From Bacteroidales bacterium (lineage in GTDB: Bacteria; Bacteroidota; Bacteroidia; Bacteroidales; JAADJA01): 40,667 nt of DNA. Shown piece after piece: positions 24,899 through 33,298 of the stretch. The notes under the pieces were generated by a model that was not told where the DNA came from, searched no databases, and saw only the letters and a program-made list of their open reading frames with translations. Location: assembly GCA_016933115.1 (NCBI GenBank), contig JAFGBL010000043.1, positions 1-40,667 of the forward strand, read 5' to 3'. How positions within the stretch are numbered: position 1 is the first letter of the stretch; every line of letters begins with the position of its first letter. A program made the translations under genes and the position numbers.

Positions 24899-26134
24899 AT
24901 GAAAACTAAACACCTTAAATTAGCAACAATCACTTCCATGGGCCTGTTGGCTCTAATGTTGTTCTCTATGTCAGCTTTGAACGCCCAGGAGGATGGGAAA
25001 AAGACCGTAAAAATCAGTAAGGTTACCAACGTAAACGGTAACGAAACCATTATTGATACAACTTTTGAAATTTCGAGCCTTGAGGACCTGGATGATATCG
25101 AAGCCATTAAGGACTTATTGGGTGAAGATTTTAATGATTTATCGGGACTGGAAGACCTGGACCTTGATTTCTTTATCACTGAAGGCGACCTGGAAGGTGA
25201 AGGCAAATACATCATTACCCTTGAAAATGAAGATATGGAAAATGGTGATGGTTTTGTTTTTGTAACAAGTGATAATGGTACCCAACAATCTTCGGTTGAC
25301 GGAAAAAGTTATGTTTTTATCGAGAAGGATGGGGCTGAAAGTTCGGAAAGGACAATTTCAATTTCGTCGGGTGATGATTTGGAATGGACATCCGACCGGG
25401 GTATGAATGTGCAAGTTGAAGATACAGGAAACGGGCACAAAAAAGTGACTGTAAACACCGATGACGGAGAAACCAGAGAATATATGCTGGAAGAAGGCAA
25501 AGGTATTTATATGATCGGCGAAGACGGCGAATTGCAAAAAGTTGAGGATGAAAATAGGGTAGAGTGGAATGCCAATAAGGATGGAGATCAAATATGGATC
25601 ACTGTTGAAGAAGACGATGACGGAAATGTAACTGTATATACCGGCAATGATGAAAATGTGGATCTGAAAAATAACAGTAAAAATAATCGAATTATTATTG
25701 AAGGCAGCGATCCGGCTGTTGAACGAGATGTACAGGTTAATGTAATCAGGAAAGATGACGGTAACGAGACCATTGTGATCAAAAAATCTATCGTAGTTAA
25801 AAAGTTAAATCAAAAAGATATTGACTTACTAAAAGATGCCGGAGTAAATATAGAACAGGAAAAAGGAGAAAATCAACTTGAACTGGACGACCTGCAGTTT
25901 TCTCCCAACCCGAATGACGGTAAATTTACCCTGAATTTTTCCACTCCTGAAAAAGGAACAACAGAAATTAGGATTTTCGATGCCCAGGGGAAAGAGGTAT
26001 ACCATGAAAACATCGAAAATTTCAACGGACTGTACAATAAACAGATTGATATTTCGAATGAAAAACAAGGCACTTATTTCCTGAGCATCCGGCAGGGCGA
26101 TCGTGTTTCGACCCGAAAGATTTTACTTGACTAA
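24899..26134 (+). CDS. Acidic T9SS-exported protein of unknown function
   Basis: A signal peptide covers residues 1-30 ('LLALMLFSMSALNAQ'). The mature part is strongly acidic and repetitive, with many short beta-like units rich in Asp, Glu, Asn and Gly ('EDLDDIEAIKDLLGEDFNDLSGLEDLDLDFF', 'DDDGNVTVYTG'). The sequence 'EDGELQKVEDENRVEWNANKDGDQIWITVEEDDDG' suggests repeated strand-turn-strand elements that may bind calcium. The end is a T9SS type A sorting domain ('LQFSPNPNDGKFTLNF', 'IFDAQGKEVYH', 'GTYFLSIRQGDRVSTRKILLD'). Hence it is secreted or held on the cell surface. It is divergent from the histidine kinase operon with phased repeats between, so it is a candidate target or reporter of that system. 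A terminator follows. Confidence 0.85.
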   Translation: MKTKHLKLATITSMGLLALMLFSMSALNAQEDGKKTVKISKVTNVNGNETIIDTTFEISSLEDLDDIEAIKDLLGEDFNDLSGLEDLDLDFFITEGDLEGEGKYIITLENEDMENGDGFVFVTSDNGTQQSSVDGKSYVFIEKDGAESSERTISISSGDDLEWTSDRGMNVQVEDTGNGHKKVTVNTDDGETREYMLEEGKGIYMIGEDGELQKVEDENRVEWNANKDGDQIWITVEEDDDGNVTVYTGNDENVDLKNNSKNNRIIIEGSDPAVERDVQVNVIRKDDGNETIVIKKSIVVKKLNQKDIDLLKDAGVNIEQEKGENQLELDDLQFSPNPNDGKFTLNFSTPEKGTTEIRIFDAQGKEVYHENIENFNGLYNKQIDISNEKQGTYFLSIRQGDRVSTRKILLD

Positions 26135-26163
26135 ATGCAATAAATCAAAAACCGGTTTAATTC

Positions 26164-26190
26164 AGCCCGGCTTAATTAGTCGGGCTTTTT
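26164..26190 (+). terminator. Intrinsic terminator
   Basis: AGCCCG (26164-26169) pairs with CGGGCT (26181-26186), followed by TTTTT. It ends the transcript of the acidic T9SS cargo gene. Confidence 0.8.
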
Positions 26191-26235
26191 ATATGGATTC
26201 CGTTGGACGGGAAATCCAATAATAAGGGCATCGAT

Positions 26236-26280
26236 GCGTTTTAAAAGAAACCAGTTTTAAAATCATTTTAAAACGCTTTT
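26236..26280 (+). terminator. Perfect 11-bp inverted repeat with T-run, just before a gene
   Basis: GCGTTTTAAAA (26236-26246) and TTTTAAAACGC (26266-26276) are exact complements around a 19-base loop, followed by TTTTT. It ends four bases before the ATG at 26285. It may be a second terminator, an operator, or an RNA hairpin that restrains translation of the dioxygenase gene. Confidence 0.5.
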
Positions 26281-26284
26281 TCTC

Positions 26285-26917
26285 ATGATTCGAATAACCG
26301 TAATTCTCCTGATCCCCATTATTTTTTTCTCTTCATGTTCCCGTTCGCAGGATCGCAAAGGCTACCGTTTGGTCGGCGGCCCATGCGAAGGATGTGAAGC
26401 TGTATTCGAATATGGAAATGCCAAACTTTCCGCTGTTGATACCCTGCCGGATTTTCATGATGAGGGAGAAAAAATCAAAATAACCGGAACAGTTTATCAA
26501 TGGGATGGTACAACCCCGGCAAAGGATGTTATCCTTTATGTTTACCACACAAACCAACAGGGAATTTATACCACAAAAGGTAATGAAACCGGATGGGGCA
26601 AAAGGAACGGTTACATTCGGGGTTGGATGAAAACCGGTCGGGATGGGAAGTATTCATTTTATACCTTAAAGCCGGCAGCTTATCCCGACAGAAGTGAACC
26701 GGCGCATATTCATATTACCATCCTGGAGCCTGATGGTAAGTACTACTGGTTGGGAAGCTATCATTTCATGGGAGATTCACTGTTAACCGAAGAGGAAATC
26801 AATCCGCCAACCCCCCGGGGAGGGAGTTCAGGCCTTGTTGAACTTGAAACAATGGAAGGAATTCTTTTTGGGGAAAGAGACTTTATTCTAGGCAAAAATA
26901 TTGCTGGTTACAATTAG
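26285..26917 (+). CDS. Intradiol dioxygenase-like lipoprotein
   Basis: The lipobox ('FFSSC', Cys18) marks an envelope lipoprotein. The domain from about residue 62 to 190 matches the intradiol ring-cleavage dioxygenase fold. The four Fe(III) ligands can be assigned as Tyr95 ('QGIY'), Tyr133 ('PAAYP'), His141 and His143 ('AHIHITI'); the 38/8/2 spacing resembles that of protocatechuate 3,4-dioxygenase. Family enzymes cleave catechols between the hydroxyls using O2. Well-studied bacterial forms are cytoplasmic, so the lipoprotein form is notable. A CxxC (Cys34/Cys37) precedes the domain. No aromatic-degradation genes are nearby, so the substrate is unknown. It is a single gene with a hairpin at its start. 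Confidence 0.85.
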   Translation: MIRITVILLIPIIFFSSCSRSQDRKGYRLVGGPCEGCEAVFEYGNAKLSAVDTLPDFHDEGEKIKITGTVYQWDGTTPAKDVILYVYHTNQQGIYTTKGNETGWGKRNGYIRGWMKTGRDGKYSFYTLKPAAYPDRSEPAHIHITILEPDGKYYWLGSYHFMGDSLLTEEEINPPTPRGGSSGLVELETMEGILFGERDFILGKNIAGYN

Positions 26918-27111
26918 CTTTTGGCTTGTTATTTTTAAAAGTAAATACTATTGCGGATCAATGGAGAATAAATGAATATTGGATTTGCTGGCTGAATCGT
27001 CTACATAAACAGGTTTAAAATTAACGCATCTATTTTTTTTGGTTTATTTGTGCTCGTATGAACACAGAGCCTTTGTAATTGTTAAATTGTTCGTTCAAAA
27101 AATATATTCGA

Positions 27112-27708
27112 ATGAGTGTGGAATTCTGGGATCATCGGTATGCAGAAAAAGAGTTTGTTTATGGCACGGAGCCAAATAACTTTGTCAGAGATCAAATTAT
27201 AAAACTTAAACCTGGAAAAATTCTGTTCCCCGCCGAAGGGGAGGGCAGGAATGCAGTTTTTGCAGCCGGTTTGGGCTTTGAGGTCACGGCTTTTGATGCA
27301 AGTGCAGTTGGACAACAAAAGGCTTTAGATCTGGCAAAATCAAGTAATGTCGAAATTAATTATCTTTTAAGGACATATGAGACAATTGATTTTGAAAAAA
27401 ATTCTTTTGATTGTATCGTACTTGTTTTTGCACACATGCCTGCTTCCACAAGGACAATTTACCACCAAAAAATTTTAAGTTTTCTCAAGCTTGGTGGAAC
27501 AGTCCTTTTGCAAGGTTTTTCGAAGGATCAGATTTTTAAAGACACCGGAGGGCCAAAGGATATCGCGATGTTGTTTTCAGAAGATGATCTTAAACAGGAT
27601 TTCAGCGAACTGAAGGATTTGAGAATCTGGCAGGAAGAAACTCACCTTCAGGAGGGCAATTATCATAACGGGCTTGCCTCCGTCATCAATCTTATCGGCA
27701 GGAAATAA
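27112..27708 (+). CDS. Class I SAM-dependent methyltransferase (TehB-like)
   Basis: The start is taken as the ATG of 'MSVEFWDHRYAEKEFVYG', because homologous proteins begin with this 'FWD.RY...E..YG..PN.F' segment. SAM-binding motif I is 'ILFPAEGEGRNAVFAAGLGFEVTAFDAS' (about residues 35-63), with the acidic residue after the second strand in 'AFDAS'. A later 'FDCIVLVFAHMP' is motif II-like. The length of 198 residues fits TehB and thiopurine-methyltransferase-like enzymes. Family members methylate small molecules or metalloid oxyanions; the substrate here is unknown. The stop is followed by a promoter for the kinase gene. Confidence 0.85.
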   Translation: MSVEFWDHRYAEKEFVYGTEPNNFVRDQIIKLKPGKILFPAEGEGRNAVFAAGLGFEVTAFDASAVGQQKALDLAKSSNVEINYLLRTYETIDFEKNSFDCIVLVFAHMPASTRTIYHQKILSFLKLGGTVLLQGFSKDQIFKDTGGPKDIAMLFSEDDLKQDFSELKDLRIWQEETHLQEGNYHNGLASVINLIGRK

Positions 27709-27715
27709 TGACCGG

Positions 27716-27746
27716 TTTAAAGTGAATTTTGGATTTTTTATATTTG
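27716..27746 (+). promoter_or_regulatory. Promoter of the nucleoside-kinase-like gene
   Basis: TATATTTG at 27739-27746 fits TAnnTTTG exactly, with TTTA at about 27716 as a weak -33 element and 19-20 bases of spacing. The TTG start of the next gene is 20 bases downstream, so the leader would be only about a dozen bases. Confidence 0.45.
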
Positions 27747-27765
27747 TGGGCTAAAACAATATCTT

Positions 27766-28266
27766 TTGATAATAGGTATCGGTGGAGTCAGTAATTCGGG
27801 AAAATCAAGCCTGGCCAAAAAAATTGGCGATTTGTTTCCGGATCGATCAGTTGTTATTGTTTGCCAGGATAAGTTTGTTTTTTCCGAGGAACAAATCTCT
27901 AAAATAAACAATCATACAGATTGGGAAGCCCCGTCATCTATTGATTTCAAGTCATTCATAGATGCAATACAAATTGCTGCGAAAGAATACCAAATCGTTA
28001 TTGCGGAAGGGTTACTCGTATTCCACGATCCTCAGGTTTTAAAACTGTTCCAAAAAAAGATATTTATCACCCTTTCCGAAGAAGCGTTTTACGAGCGTAA
28101 GGTCAATGATTTACGATGGGGGCGTGAACCTGAATGGTATATTAAGCATATTTGGAACGCTTATGAAAAATTCGGGAAAATATCACCTGATGAAGCCGAT
28201 CTTTTAATGGTAGATGGTGAAAAGCCTTTTGAAATGGGTAATATAATGAATTTCCTCAAAAAATAA
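27766..28266 (+). CDS. P-loop kinase, uridine/nicotinamide-riboside kinase type
   Basis: The Walker A motif 'GGVSNSGKSSLAK' lies at residues 6-18, so translation must start close upstream; only the TTG at 27766 does this. Further family features are 'CQDKFVF' after the second strand, a 'W..P.SIDF..F' segment, and the lid-like 'ERKVNDLRWGREPEWYIKHIWNAYEKF', which resembles eukaryotic nicotinamide-riboside kinases (NRK1) more than bacterial uridine kinase. At 166 residues it is slightly short for either family. Phosphorylation of nicotinamide riboside or a related nucleoside is likely, though the exact substrate is uncertain. Confidence 0.8.
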   Translation: MIIGIGGVSNSGKSSLAKKIGDLFPDRSVVIVCQDKFVFSEEQISKINNHTDWEAPSSIDFKSFIDAIQIAAKEYQIVIAEGLLVFHDPQVLKLFQKKIFITLSEEAFYERKVNDLRWGREPEWYIKHIWNAYEKFGKISPDEADLLMVDGEKPFEMGNIMNFLKK

Positions 28267-28332
28267 ATCTTTCCTAAACAATCTATTACAATTGTTGTTT
28301 CTATTGTAAATCTGGCAACGACGGGATTTATC

Positions 28333-28842
28333 ATGAAAATAAAAAACTTTGGTAAAAGAACAATATTCACTAACATTGGGATCATTGCCATTTTATTCAT
28401 GGGAAGTTGTAACAGCCCGGTCAACGAAAAAATCCCCGTTTTGACTTTTGGTCAGTTGGAACCTCTTTTACGCATGAACAATGACACAGTATACGTCATC
28501 AACTTTTGGGCTACATGGTGTAAGCCATGTATTAAGGAAATGCCGGATTTTGAAAAATTGAACGCAAATTATAAAAATAAACCGGTTAAAGTGATTTTGG
28601 TCAGCCTGGATTTTCCGGATAAGCATGAATCTGATTTGATTCCATTTATTCAGAAGGAAAATATCAGGTCGGAGGTGATCCATTTGAATGATCCGGATGC
28701 CAATGAATGGATTGACAAGGTGAGCCCTTTCTGGTCCGGATCGATACCTGCAACACTTGTTTATAAAGGAAATTCAAGTGAATTTCATGAAAAGTCGTTG
28801 ACGTATGAAGAACTTAAAACTATTGTCGAATCTAAAATCTAA
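28333..28842 (+). CDS. Thioredoxin-fold lipoprotein (TlpA/ResA-like)
   Basis: The lipobox 'LFMGSC' puts the lipidated Cys at residue 26. The thioredoxin domain follows with 'VINFWATWCKPCIKEMPDFEKL' (active-site Cys63 and Cys66) and the cis-proline segment 'GSIPATLVYKG'. TlpA/ResA-type proteins reduce disulphides or apocytochrome thiols in the periplasm. The length of 169 residues is typical. It is followed four bases later by a second thioredoxin-fold gene, and the two are probably one operon ended by the terminator at 29464. Confidence 0.9.
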   Translation: MKIKNFGKRTIFTNIGIIAILFMGSCNSPVNEKIPVLTFGQLEPLLRMNNDTVYVINFWATWCKPCIKEMPDFEKLNANYKNKPVKVILVSLDFPDKHESDLIPFIQKENIRSEVIHLNDPDANEWIDKVSPFWSGSIPATLVYKGNSSEFHEKSLTYEELKTIVESKI

Positions 28843-28846
28843 CACA

Positions 28847-29440
28847 ATGAAAAAGCTATTGAATATTTTGATTTTATTATTTATAGTGAGCCTTGCTTTT
28901 GCAGGAGGATATGAAGTCGGAGACAAAGCTACCGATTTTAAGTTGAGAAATGTGGATGGTAACTATGTTTCACTGGCAGATTTTGATAATGCCAACGGAT
29001 TTATCGTTATTTTTACTTGTAATCACTGCCCTTATGCAATTGCATACGAAGACCGCATCATCGCGATCGATAAAAAATACAGGGATGAAGGGTACCCCGT
29101 AATAGCCATCAATCCGAATGATCCGCAAATTCAACCGGAAGACTCATACAAGAAAATGCAGGAACGGGCAAAAGACAAGGGTTTTACCTTTCCCTACTTA
29201 TTTGATGACGGCCAGAAAATATACCCTCAATACGGAGCTACAAGGACTCCTCACGTATTTCTGTTGAAAAAAGAAAGTGAAGATTTGGTGGTCAAATATA
29301 TCGGGACTATTGATAATAATTATGCCGATGCATCCAAGGTAACGGAGAATTACCTGGAGGATGCCATTGATGCGTTGATAGCGGGAAAAGACCCGAACCC
29401 AAATTTCACCAAGGCTATTGGCTGTACTATTAAAAAGTAA
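28847..29440 (+). CDS. Exported peroxiredoxin-like/thioredoxin-fold protein
   Basis: The start is taken as the ATG of 'MKKLLNILILLF', which gives a signal peptide cut near AFAGG; an earlier in-frame ATG would run back into the previous gene. The fold is AhpC/TSA-like: 'GDKATDFKLRNVDGNYVSLADF', then 'GFIVIFTCNHCPYAIAYEDR' with Cys58 and Cys61 in a CxxC, and 'YPVIAINPND' plus 'TRTPHVFLL' with the cis-Pro. This matches the PRX-like_1 group, known mostly from sequence, with 'CNHCPY' as its signature. It is probably periplasmic and could use the TlpA-like neighbour as electron partner. Confidence 0.88.
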   Translation: MKKLLNILILLFIVSLAFAGGYEVGDKATDFKLRNVDGNYVSLADFDNANGFIVIFTCNHCPYAIAYEDRIIAIDKKYRDEGYPVIAINPNDPQIQPEDSYKKMQERAKDKGFTFPYLFDDGQKIYPQYGATRTPHVFLLKKESEDLVVKYIGTIDNNYADASKVTENYLEDAIDALIAGKDPNPNFTKAIGCTIKK

Positions 29441-29463
29441 TAATTCAAAGGTGTGTTTGAGAG

Positions 29464-29491
29464 CCGGGGCATTTATGTCCCGGTTTTATTT
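29464..29491 (+). terminator. Intrinsic terminator after the thioredoxin pair
   Basis: CCGGGGCA (29464-29471) pairs with TGTCCCGG (29476-29483), with one G-T pair and loop TTTA, followed by TTTTATTTTT. The stem overlaps the stop codon of the convergent dehydratase gene. Confidence 0.75.
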
Positions 29492-31374
29492 TTATCCAGT
29501 TTTTCAAAAACGGAGTTCATGCTAATAAACTCAGGGACAATCTGCTTCATCTTTTTTACGATTTCCATGTTGTCCTGTTGGTCAAAAAGTGAAAGGAGTT
29601 CATTGATTTGTGTGGTTACCGCATCCAGATCGTATTCCCTTACTTTGCCAATCAAAATTTGTGGGTGATGAGTCGGTAAGGCATTTTCCCCGTTATTCAG
29701 GAGTTCTTCGTAAAGCTTTTCGCCGGGACGCAAGCCGGTAAATTTTATTTGAATGTCTTTATCCAGTTCGAGGCCCGATAGCCGGATCATTTTCCTTGCG
29801 AGATCAACGATTTTAACGGGTTCGCCCATATCAAACAGGTATATTTCCCCTCCCTGCCCCATGGCCCCTGCTTCAAGCACCAATTGGCAGGCTTCCGGAA
29901 TGGTCATAAAATACCGGATCACATCGGGATGGGTGACGGTAACCGGTCCCCCTTTTTCAATCTGTTTCCTGAATAAAGTTACCGCCGATCCATTTGATCC
30001 AAGTACGTTTCCAAATCGGGTAGTAATAAATTTGGTTTTGCTTTTTCTTCCCAACGATTGGATATAAATTTCAGCAATCCGCTTGGAAGCGCCCATCACA
30101 TTGGTGGGATTTACAGCCTTATCCGTTGAGATCATGATAAATTTTTCGATCCCATACCGACCGGAAAGGTCGGCAACGATTTTGGTTCCCTTAACATTGG
30201 TATGTATCGCTTCCGACGGATTATTCTCCATTAATGGGACGTGCTTGTAAGCAGCTGCATGGTAAAGCAATTGGGGTTTAAATGTCCTGAATGCATTCTC
30301 CATACGGGCCTGGTTGCAGATATCGGCAATCACAACCTCAACGTTTTCCGCATGAAATTTTTCCAAAAGCTCGATTTCCAAATCAAATAAACCGCTCTCG
30401 GCCTGATCTACCAAAATGATCTTAACAGGGTCAAAATTAAGAATCTGCCTTACCAGCTCGCTTCCGATCGATCCTGAAGCTCCCGTTACCATTACCGTTT
30501 TATCTTTGATTTCGGTTTTTATTTTTTCGGGATTCAACCTGATCTCATCCCGCTCCAGCAAATCTTCAATCCTGATTTTCTTGATCTGGTTGAAACTCAA
30601 TTCACCGTTTATCCAACTTGTAACGGGAGGTACATTTAAAACTTTGATTTTGTATGATAAGCATTTGTCGACGATGGCTTGTTTTTTTTCAGGCTTTAGC
30701 TTTTGGATGGCAATGATAACACTATCAATTTCTTCTTTCCCGAATAACTCATTCAGTTTATCCGGTCCGCTGATGCTGACTCCTTCAGCTTTTTTACCCC
30801 ATTTCGATTTATCATCATCAATAAAAGCAATTACTTTTGAGCGGCTCCCCATATCGCGGTCCAGCGCTCTTTTGGTAATCACACCTGCTTCCCCGGCGCC
30901 GTAAATAACAACCTTGTTTCTGGCCGAAGCGGGATTTACCATCTCAAGATAAGCCATTTTAACTACCACCCGAAAGGTTACCATCAATAAAATCACCGTC
31001 ATCAATTCAATTACAATGATAGAAAACGGGATGACAAACTGTTGATTGACAAAATAAAAGGTAAACAGATTAAGCAAAGAAAACAATACACTTCCGGCAA
31101 AAATCACGATGAATATACGCACGGCATCCTCGGTGCTCGTATAGCGGATGATTCCTGCATTTGTCCTGGCGATCAGGAAGCTGGCGGCCCTGACCAGCAA
31201 CATAACTGCAAAAACCTGTGGCCACAATTTGATTTCCGAAGGTGGCACATGGAAATTGAAACGGACCATATAAGCCAGAACTATGGCGAAGGCAACAAAT
31301 AATAAGTCGATCAGGAAAATCAGCCAACGTGGCATATTGTGTTTAAATAACAGCATCAGGGGTTCATTTGTCAC
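29473..31374 (-). CDS. FlaA1/WbpM/PglF-type nucleotide-sugar 4,6-dehydratase
   Basis: The N-terminal third has four membrane helices (about residues 15-130) and a first Rossmann fold ('KVVIYGAGEAGVITKRAL'). The C-terminal SDR domain (about 290-600) has the NAD site 'VMVTGASGSIGSELVRQIL', 'AAAYKHVPLMENNP', and 'ISTDKAVNPTNVMGASKRIAE', where Met replaces the usual Tyr before Lys, as in WbpM/PglF dehydratases. The family converts UDP-GlcNAc to the 4-keto-6-deoxy sugar, the entry step to QuiNAc-, FucNAc- or bacillosamine-type sugars for O-antigen, capsule or glycoprotein. At 633 residues it has full length. The predicted GTG start at 31374 sits beside a -7 box, so ATGs at 31356 or 31335 are more likely starts. 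Confidence 0.92.
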   Translation of the reverse strand: MTNEPLMLLFKHNMPRWLIFLIDLLFVAFAIVLAYMVRFNFHVPPSEIKLWPQVFAVMLLVRAASFLIARTNAGIIRYTSTEDAVRIFIVIFAGSVLFSLLNLFTFYFVNQQFVIPFSIIVIELMTVILLMVTFRVVVKMAYLEMVNPASARNKVVIYGAGEAGVITKRALDRDMGSRSKVIAFIDDDKSKWGKKAEGVSISGPDKLNELFGKEEIDSVIIAIQKLKPEKKQAIVDKCLSYKIKVLNVPPVTSWINGELSFNQIKKIRIEDLLERDEIRLNPEKIKTEIKDKTVMVTGASGSIGSELVRQILNFDPVKIILVDQAESGLFDLEIELLEKFHAENVEVVIADICNQARMENAFRTFKPQLLYHAAAYKHVPLMENNPSEAIHTNVKGTKIVADLSGRYGIEKFIMISTDKAVNPTNVMGASKRIAEIYIQSLGRKSKTKFITTRFGNVLGSNGSAVTLFRKQIEKGGPVTVTHPDVIRYFMTIPEACQLVLEAGAMGQGGEIYLFDMGEPVKIVDLARKMIRLSGLELDKDIQIKFTGLRPGEKLYEELLNNGENALPTHHPQILIGKVREYDLDAVTTQINELLSLFDQQDNMEIVKKMKQIVPEFISMNSVFEKLDKNKTGT

Positions 31375-31375
31375 G

Positions 31376-31383
31376 CAAATTTA
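31376..31383 (-). promoter_or_regulatory. -7 box of the dehydratase gene
   Basis: CAAATTTA reads TAAATTTG on the minus strand, an exact TAnnTTTG. Transcription would begin near 31370, inside the annotated start region, which argues for a downstream ATG as the true start. Confidence 0.4.
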
Positions 31384-31428
31384 AAACTAATTTAGAAACG
31401 AAATAAGTAATCTTATAACCCCTTTTTA

Positions 31429-31436
31429 TACATTTG
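31429..31436 (+). promoter_or_regulatory. -7 box of the gcvT operon
   Basis: TACATTTG fits TAnnTTTG exactly. The ATG lies 30 bases downstream, preceded by GGAG at 31461-31464. No clear -33 element was seen. Confidence 0.5.
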
Positions 31437-31466
31437 CAGCTTGTTATTAAAAATTTAATTGGAGAA

Positions 31467-32570
31467 ATGAAAAAAACGGCATTTACAAGTTTCCACGAAG
31501 CATTGGGAGCTAAAATGGTTGAATTTGCAGGCTATAGTATGCCCGTACAGTTTGAAGGTCTTGTAAAAGAACACCTTACAGTCAGGCAGGGAGTCGGTGT
31601 ATTTGATGTATCACACATGGGTGAGGTTTGGGTGAAAGGCCCGAAAGCACTTGATTTTATCCAGTGGGTCACATCCAATGATGCCTCCGGATTGTACGAC
31701 GGTAAGGTGCAGTATTCCTGCTTTCCCAATGGGAAGGGCGGCATCGTGGATGACTTGTTGGTTTACCGTTTGGAACCTGAAAATTATCTATTGGTCATAA
31801 ATGCGGCCAATATCGATAAGGATTGGAACTGGCTTATCAAACAGAATGAAAAATTTGGGCTGAAGGTAGGAGAGGAGTTGATCAACGCCTCGGATGAATT
31901 TGCACAACTGGCGGTTCAGGGGCCATTGGCGCTCCAGGCAATGCAAAAGCTTACTGATGAACCCGTGGAGGATATGGAGTATTACACGGTTAAGCAACTC
32001 ACTTTTGCCGGTGTTAAAAATATTATTTTTTCAACAACGGGATATACCGGATCGGGAGGTTGTGAAATTTATATGCCCAATGATGTTGCCCCTAAAATCT
32101 GGAAAGCTGTTTTTGAAGCGGGTGAATCCTTTGGCATCAAACCAATCGGCTTGGGTGCACGCGATACACTAAGGCTGGAGATGGGTTTTTGCCTGTACGG
32201 AAATGATATAGACGATACAACTTCTTCCATTGAAGCAGGTTTGGGTTGGATCACCAAGTTCAACGATCATAAAAATTTCATCGATAAAGGTTATTTGCTC
32301 GATCAGAAAAACAACGGCGTTTCAAAGCGGCTTCGCGGATTCGAAATGATTGACAGGGGAATCCCTCGTCAACATTATGAAATTACGGATGCAAACGGAA
32401 ACCGGATCGGTGAAGTTACTTCCGGAACCATGGCGCCCTCCCTGAATAAAGCCATTGGCATGGGCTACGTAACAAATGAATTTTCAAAATTGGATACGGA
32501 AATTTTCATTAACATCCGTGGTAAGTCACTCAAAGCCAAAATAGTGAAAATCCCGTTTTACAAGGAATAG
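31467..32570 (+). CDS. gcvT: Aminomethyltransferase, glycine cleavage T protein
   Basis: The start is the ATG of '[29 protein letters not shown]', preceded by GGAG. The protein takes the methylene group from the aminomethyl-lipoyl H protein to tetrahydrofolate, releasing ammonia. Family features are '[18 protein letters not shown]', '[12 protein letters not shown]' with the catalytic Asp, 'QGPLALQAM', '[14 protein letters not shown]', '[22 protein letters not shown]' and the C-terminal barrel '[22 protein letters not shown]'. Its 367 residues are the normal length. The gcvH and gcvP genes are not in the window, so the other subunits are encoded elsewhere. It heads a four-gene plus-strand operon. 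Confidence 0.95.
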   Translation: MKKTAFTSFHEALGAKMVEFAGYSMPVQFEGLVKEHLTVRQGVGVFDVSHMGEVWVKGPKALDFIQWVTSNDASGLYDGKVQYSCFPNGKGGIVDDLLVYRLEPENYLLVINAANIDKDWNWLIKQNEKFGLKVGEELINASDEFAQLAVQGPLALQAMQKLTDEPVEDMEYYTVKQLTFAGVKNIIFSTTGYTGSGGCEIYMPNDVAPKIWKAVFEAGESFGIKPIGLGARDTLRLEMGFCLYGNDIDDTTSSIEAGLGWITKFNDHKNFIDKGYLLDQKNNGVSKRLRGFEMIDRGIPRQHYEITDANGNRIGEVTSGTMAPSLNKAIGMGYVTNEFSKLDTEIFINIRGKSLKAKIVKIPFYKE

Positions 32571-32575
32571 AAATC

Positions 32576-33283
32576 GTGTCTTATTCGGAAGGTTGTATAA
32601 TATGCGGTAAGGAGTTGGTTTATACCCAGGGTCCTGATTTAAAACAATGTTATTATTGTCGCAGGGAAATTCAAAGCAATGTTAATTGCCCGGAAGGCCA
32701 TTTTATATGCGACTCATGCCATGCATCCTCTGCGTTCGATCTGATTGAAGTATATTGCAGCCATTCTGATTCCACCAATGCTATTGATATGGCTGTGCAT
32801 CTCATGAAAAGCAATAAAATTTCTATGCATGGGCCCGAACACCATTACCTTGTTCCGGCCGTCCTCCTGGCTGCCTTTATTAATTTAAACAAGGATGGAA
32901 ATTATAACAAATCAGGCACATTAAGAGTTGCAAAATTGAGGGCTGAAAAGGTATTGGGCGGATTTTGCGGAACACATGGAAGTTGCGGTGCTGCAATAGG
33001 TACCGGAATTTTTATGAGTATCATCACCGGATCGACCCCTTTGGCTAAAAAGGAGTGGCAGTTATCCAATGCACTTACCGCTAAATCACTTTTGGCAATT
33101 GCAGAAAAGGGTGGCCCAAGGTGCTGTAAACGGGATAGTTTTATTGCTATTTCAGAAACGCTTGTATTCCTAAGTAAACACTTTGATATGGATTTGCCTG
33201 TAGGAGAGATTCAATGTGTATTCAGCAACCGGAATAAACAATGTAAATTTGAATATTGCAATTACTTTCCGGGCAGTAAATAA
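32576..33283 (+). CDS. DUF5714-type cysteine-rich protein
   Basis: The start is a GTG five bases after gcvT. The N-terminal 50 residues carry a dense set of cysteines: 'CIICGKELVYTQGPDLKQCYYCRREI', then 'CPEGHFICDSCH', a pattern for zinc or an Fe-S cluster. The larger remainder has 'MHGPEHHYLVPAVLLAAFIN', 'GGFCGTHGSCGAAIGTGIF', 'RCCKRDSFIAI' and a Cys-rich end ('NKQCKFEYCNYF'). I recognise this as the DUF5714 family, found mainly in anaerobes and sometimes next to methyl- or sulphur-related enzymes. No enzymatic role is established. Its tight position between gcvT and comB suggests a related C1 or sulphur process. Confidence 0.8.
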   Translation: MSYSEGCIICGKELVYTQGPDLKQCYYCRREIQSNVNCPEGHFICDSCHASSAFDLIEVYCSHSDSTNAIDMAVHLMKSNKISMHGPEHHYLVPAVLLAAFINLNKDGNYNKSGTLRVAKLRAEKVLGGFCGTHGSCGAAIGTGIFMSIITGSTPLAKKEWQLSNALTAKSLLAIAEKGGPRCCKRDSFIAISETLVFLSKHFDMDLPVGEIQCVFSNRNKQCKFEYCNYFPGSK

Positions 33284-33298
33284 AAATCTTAAAATTCA

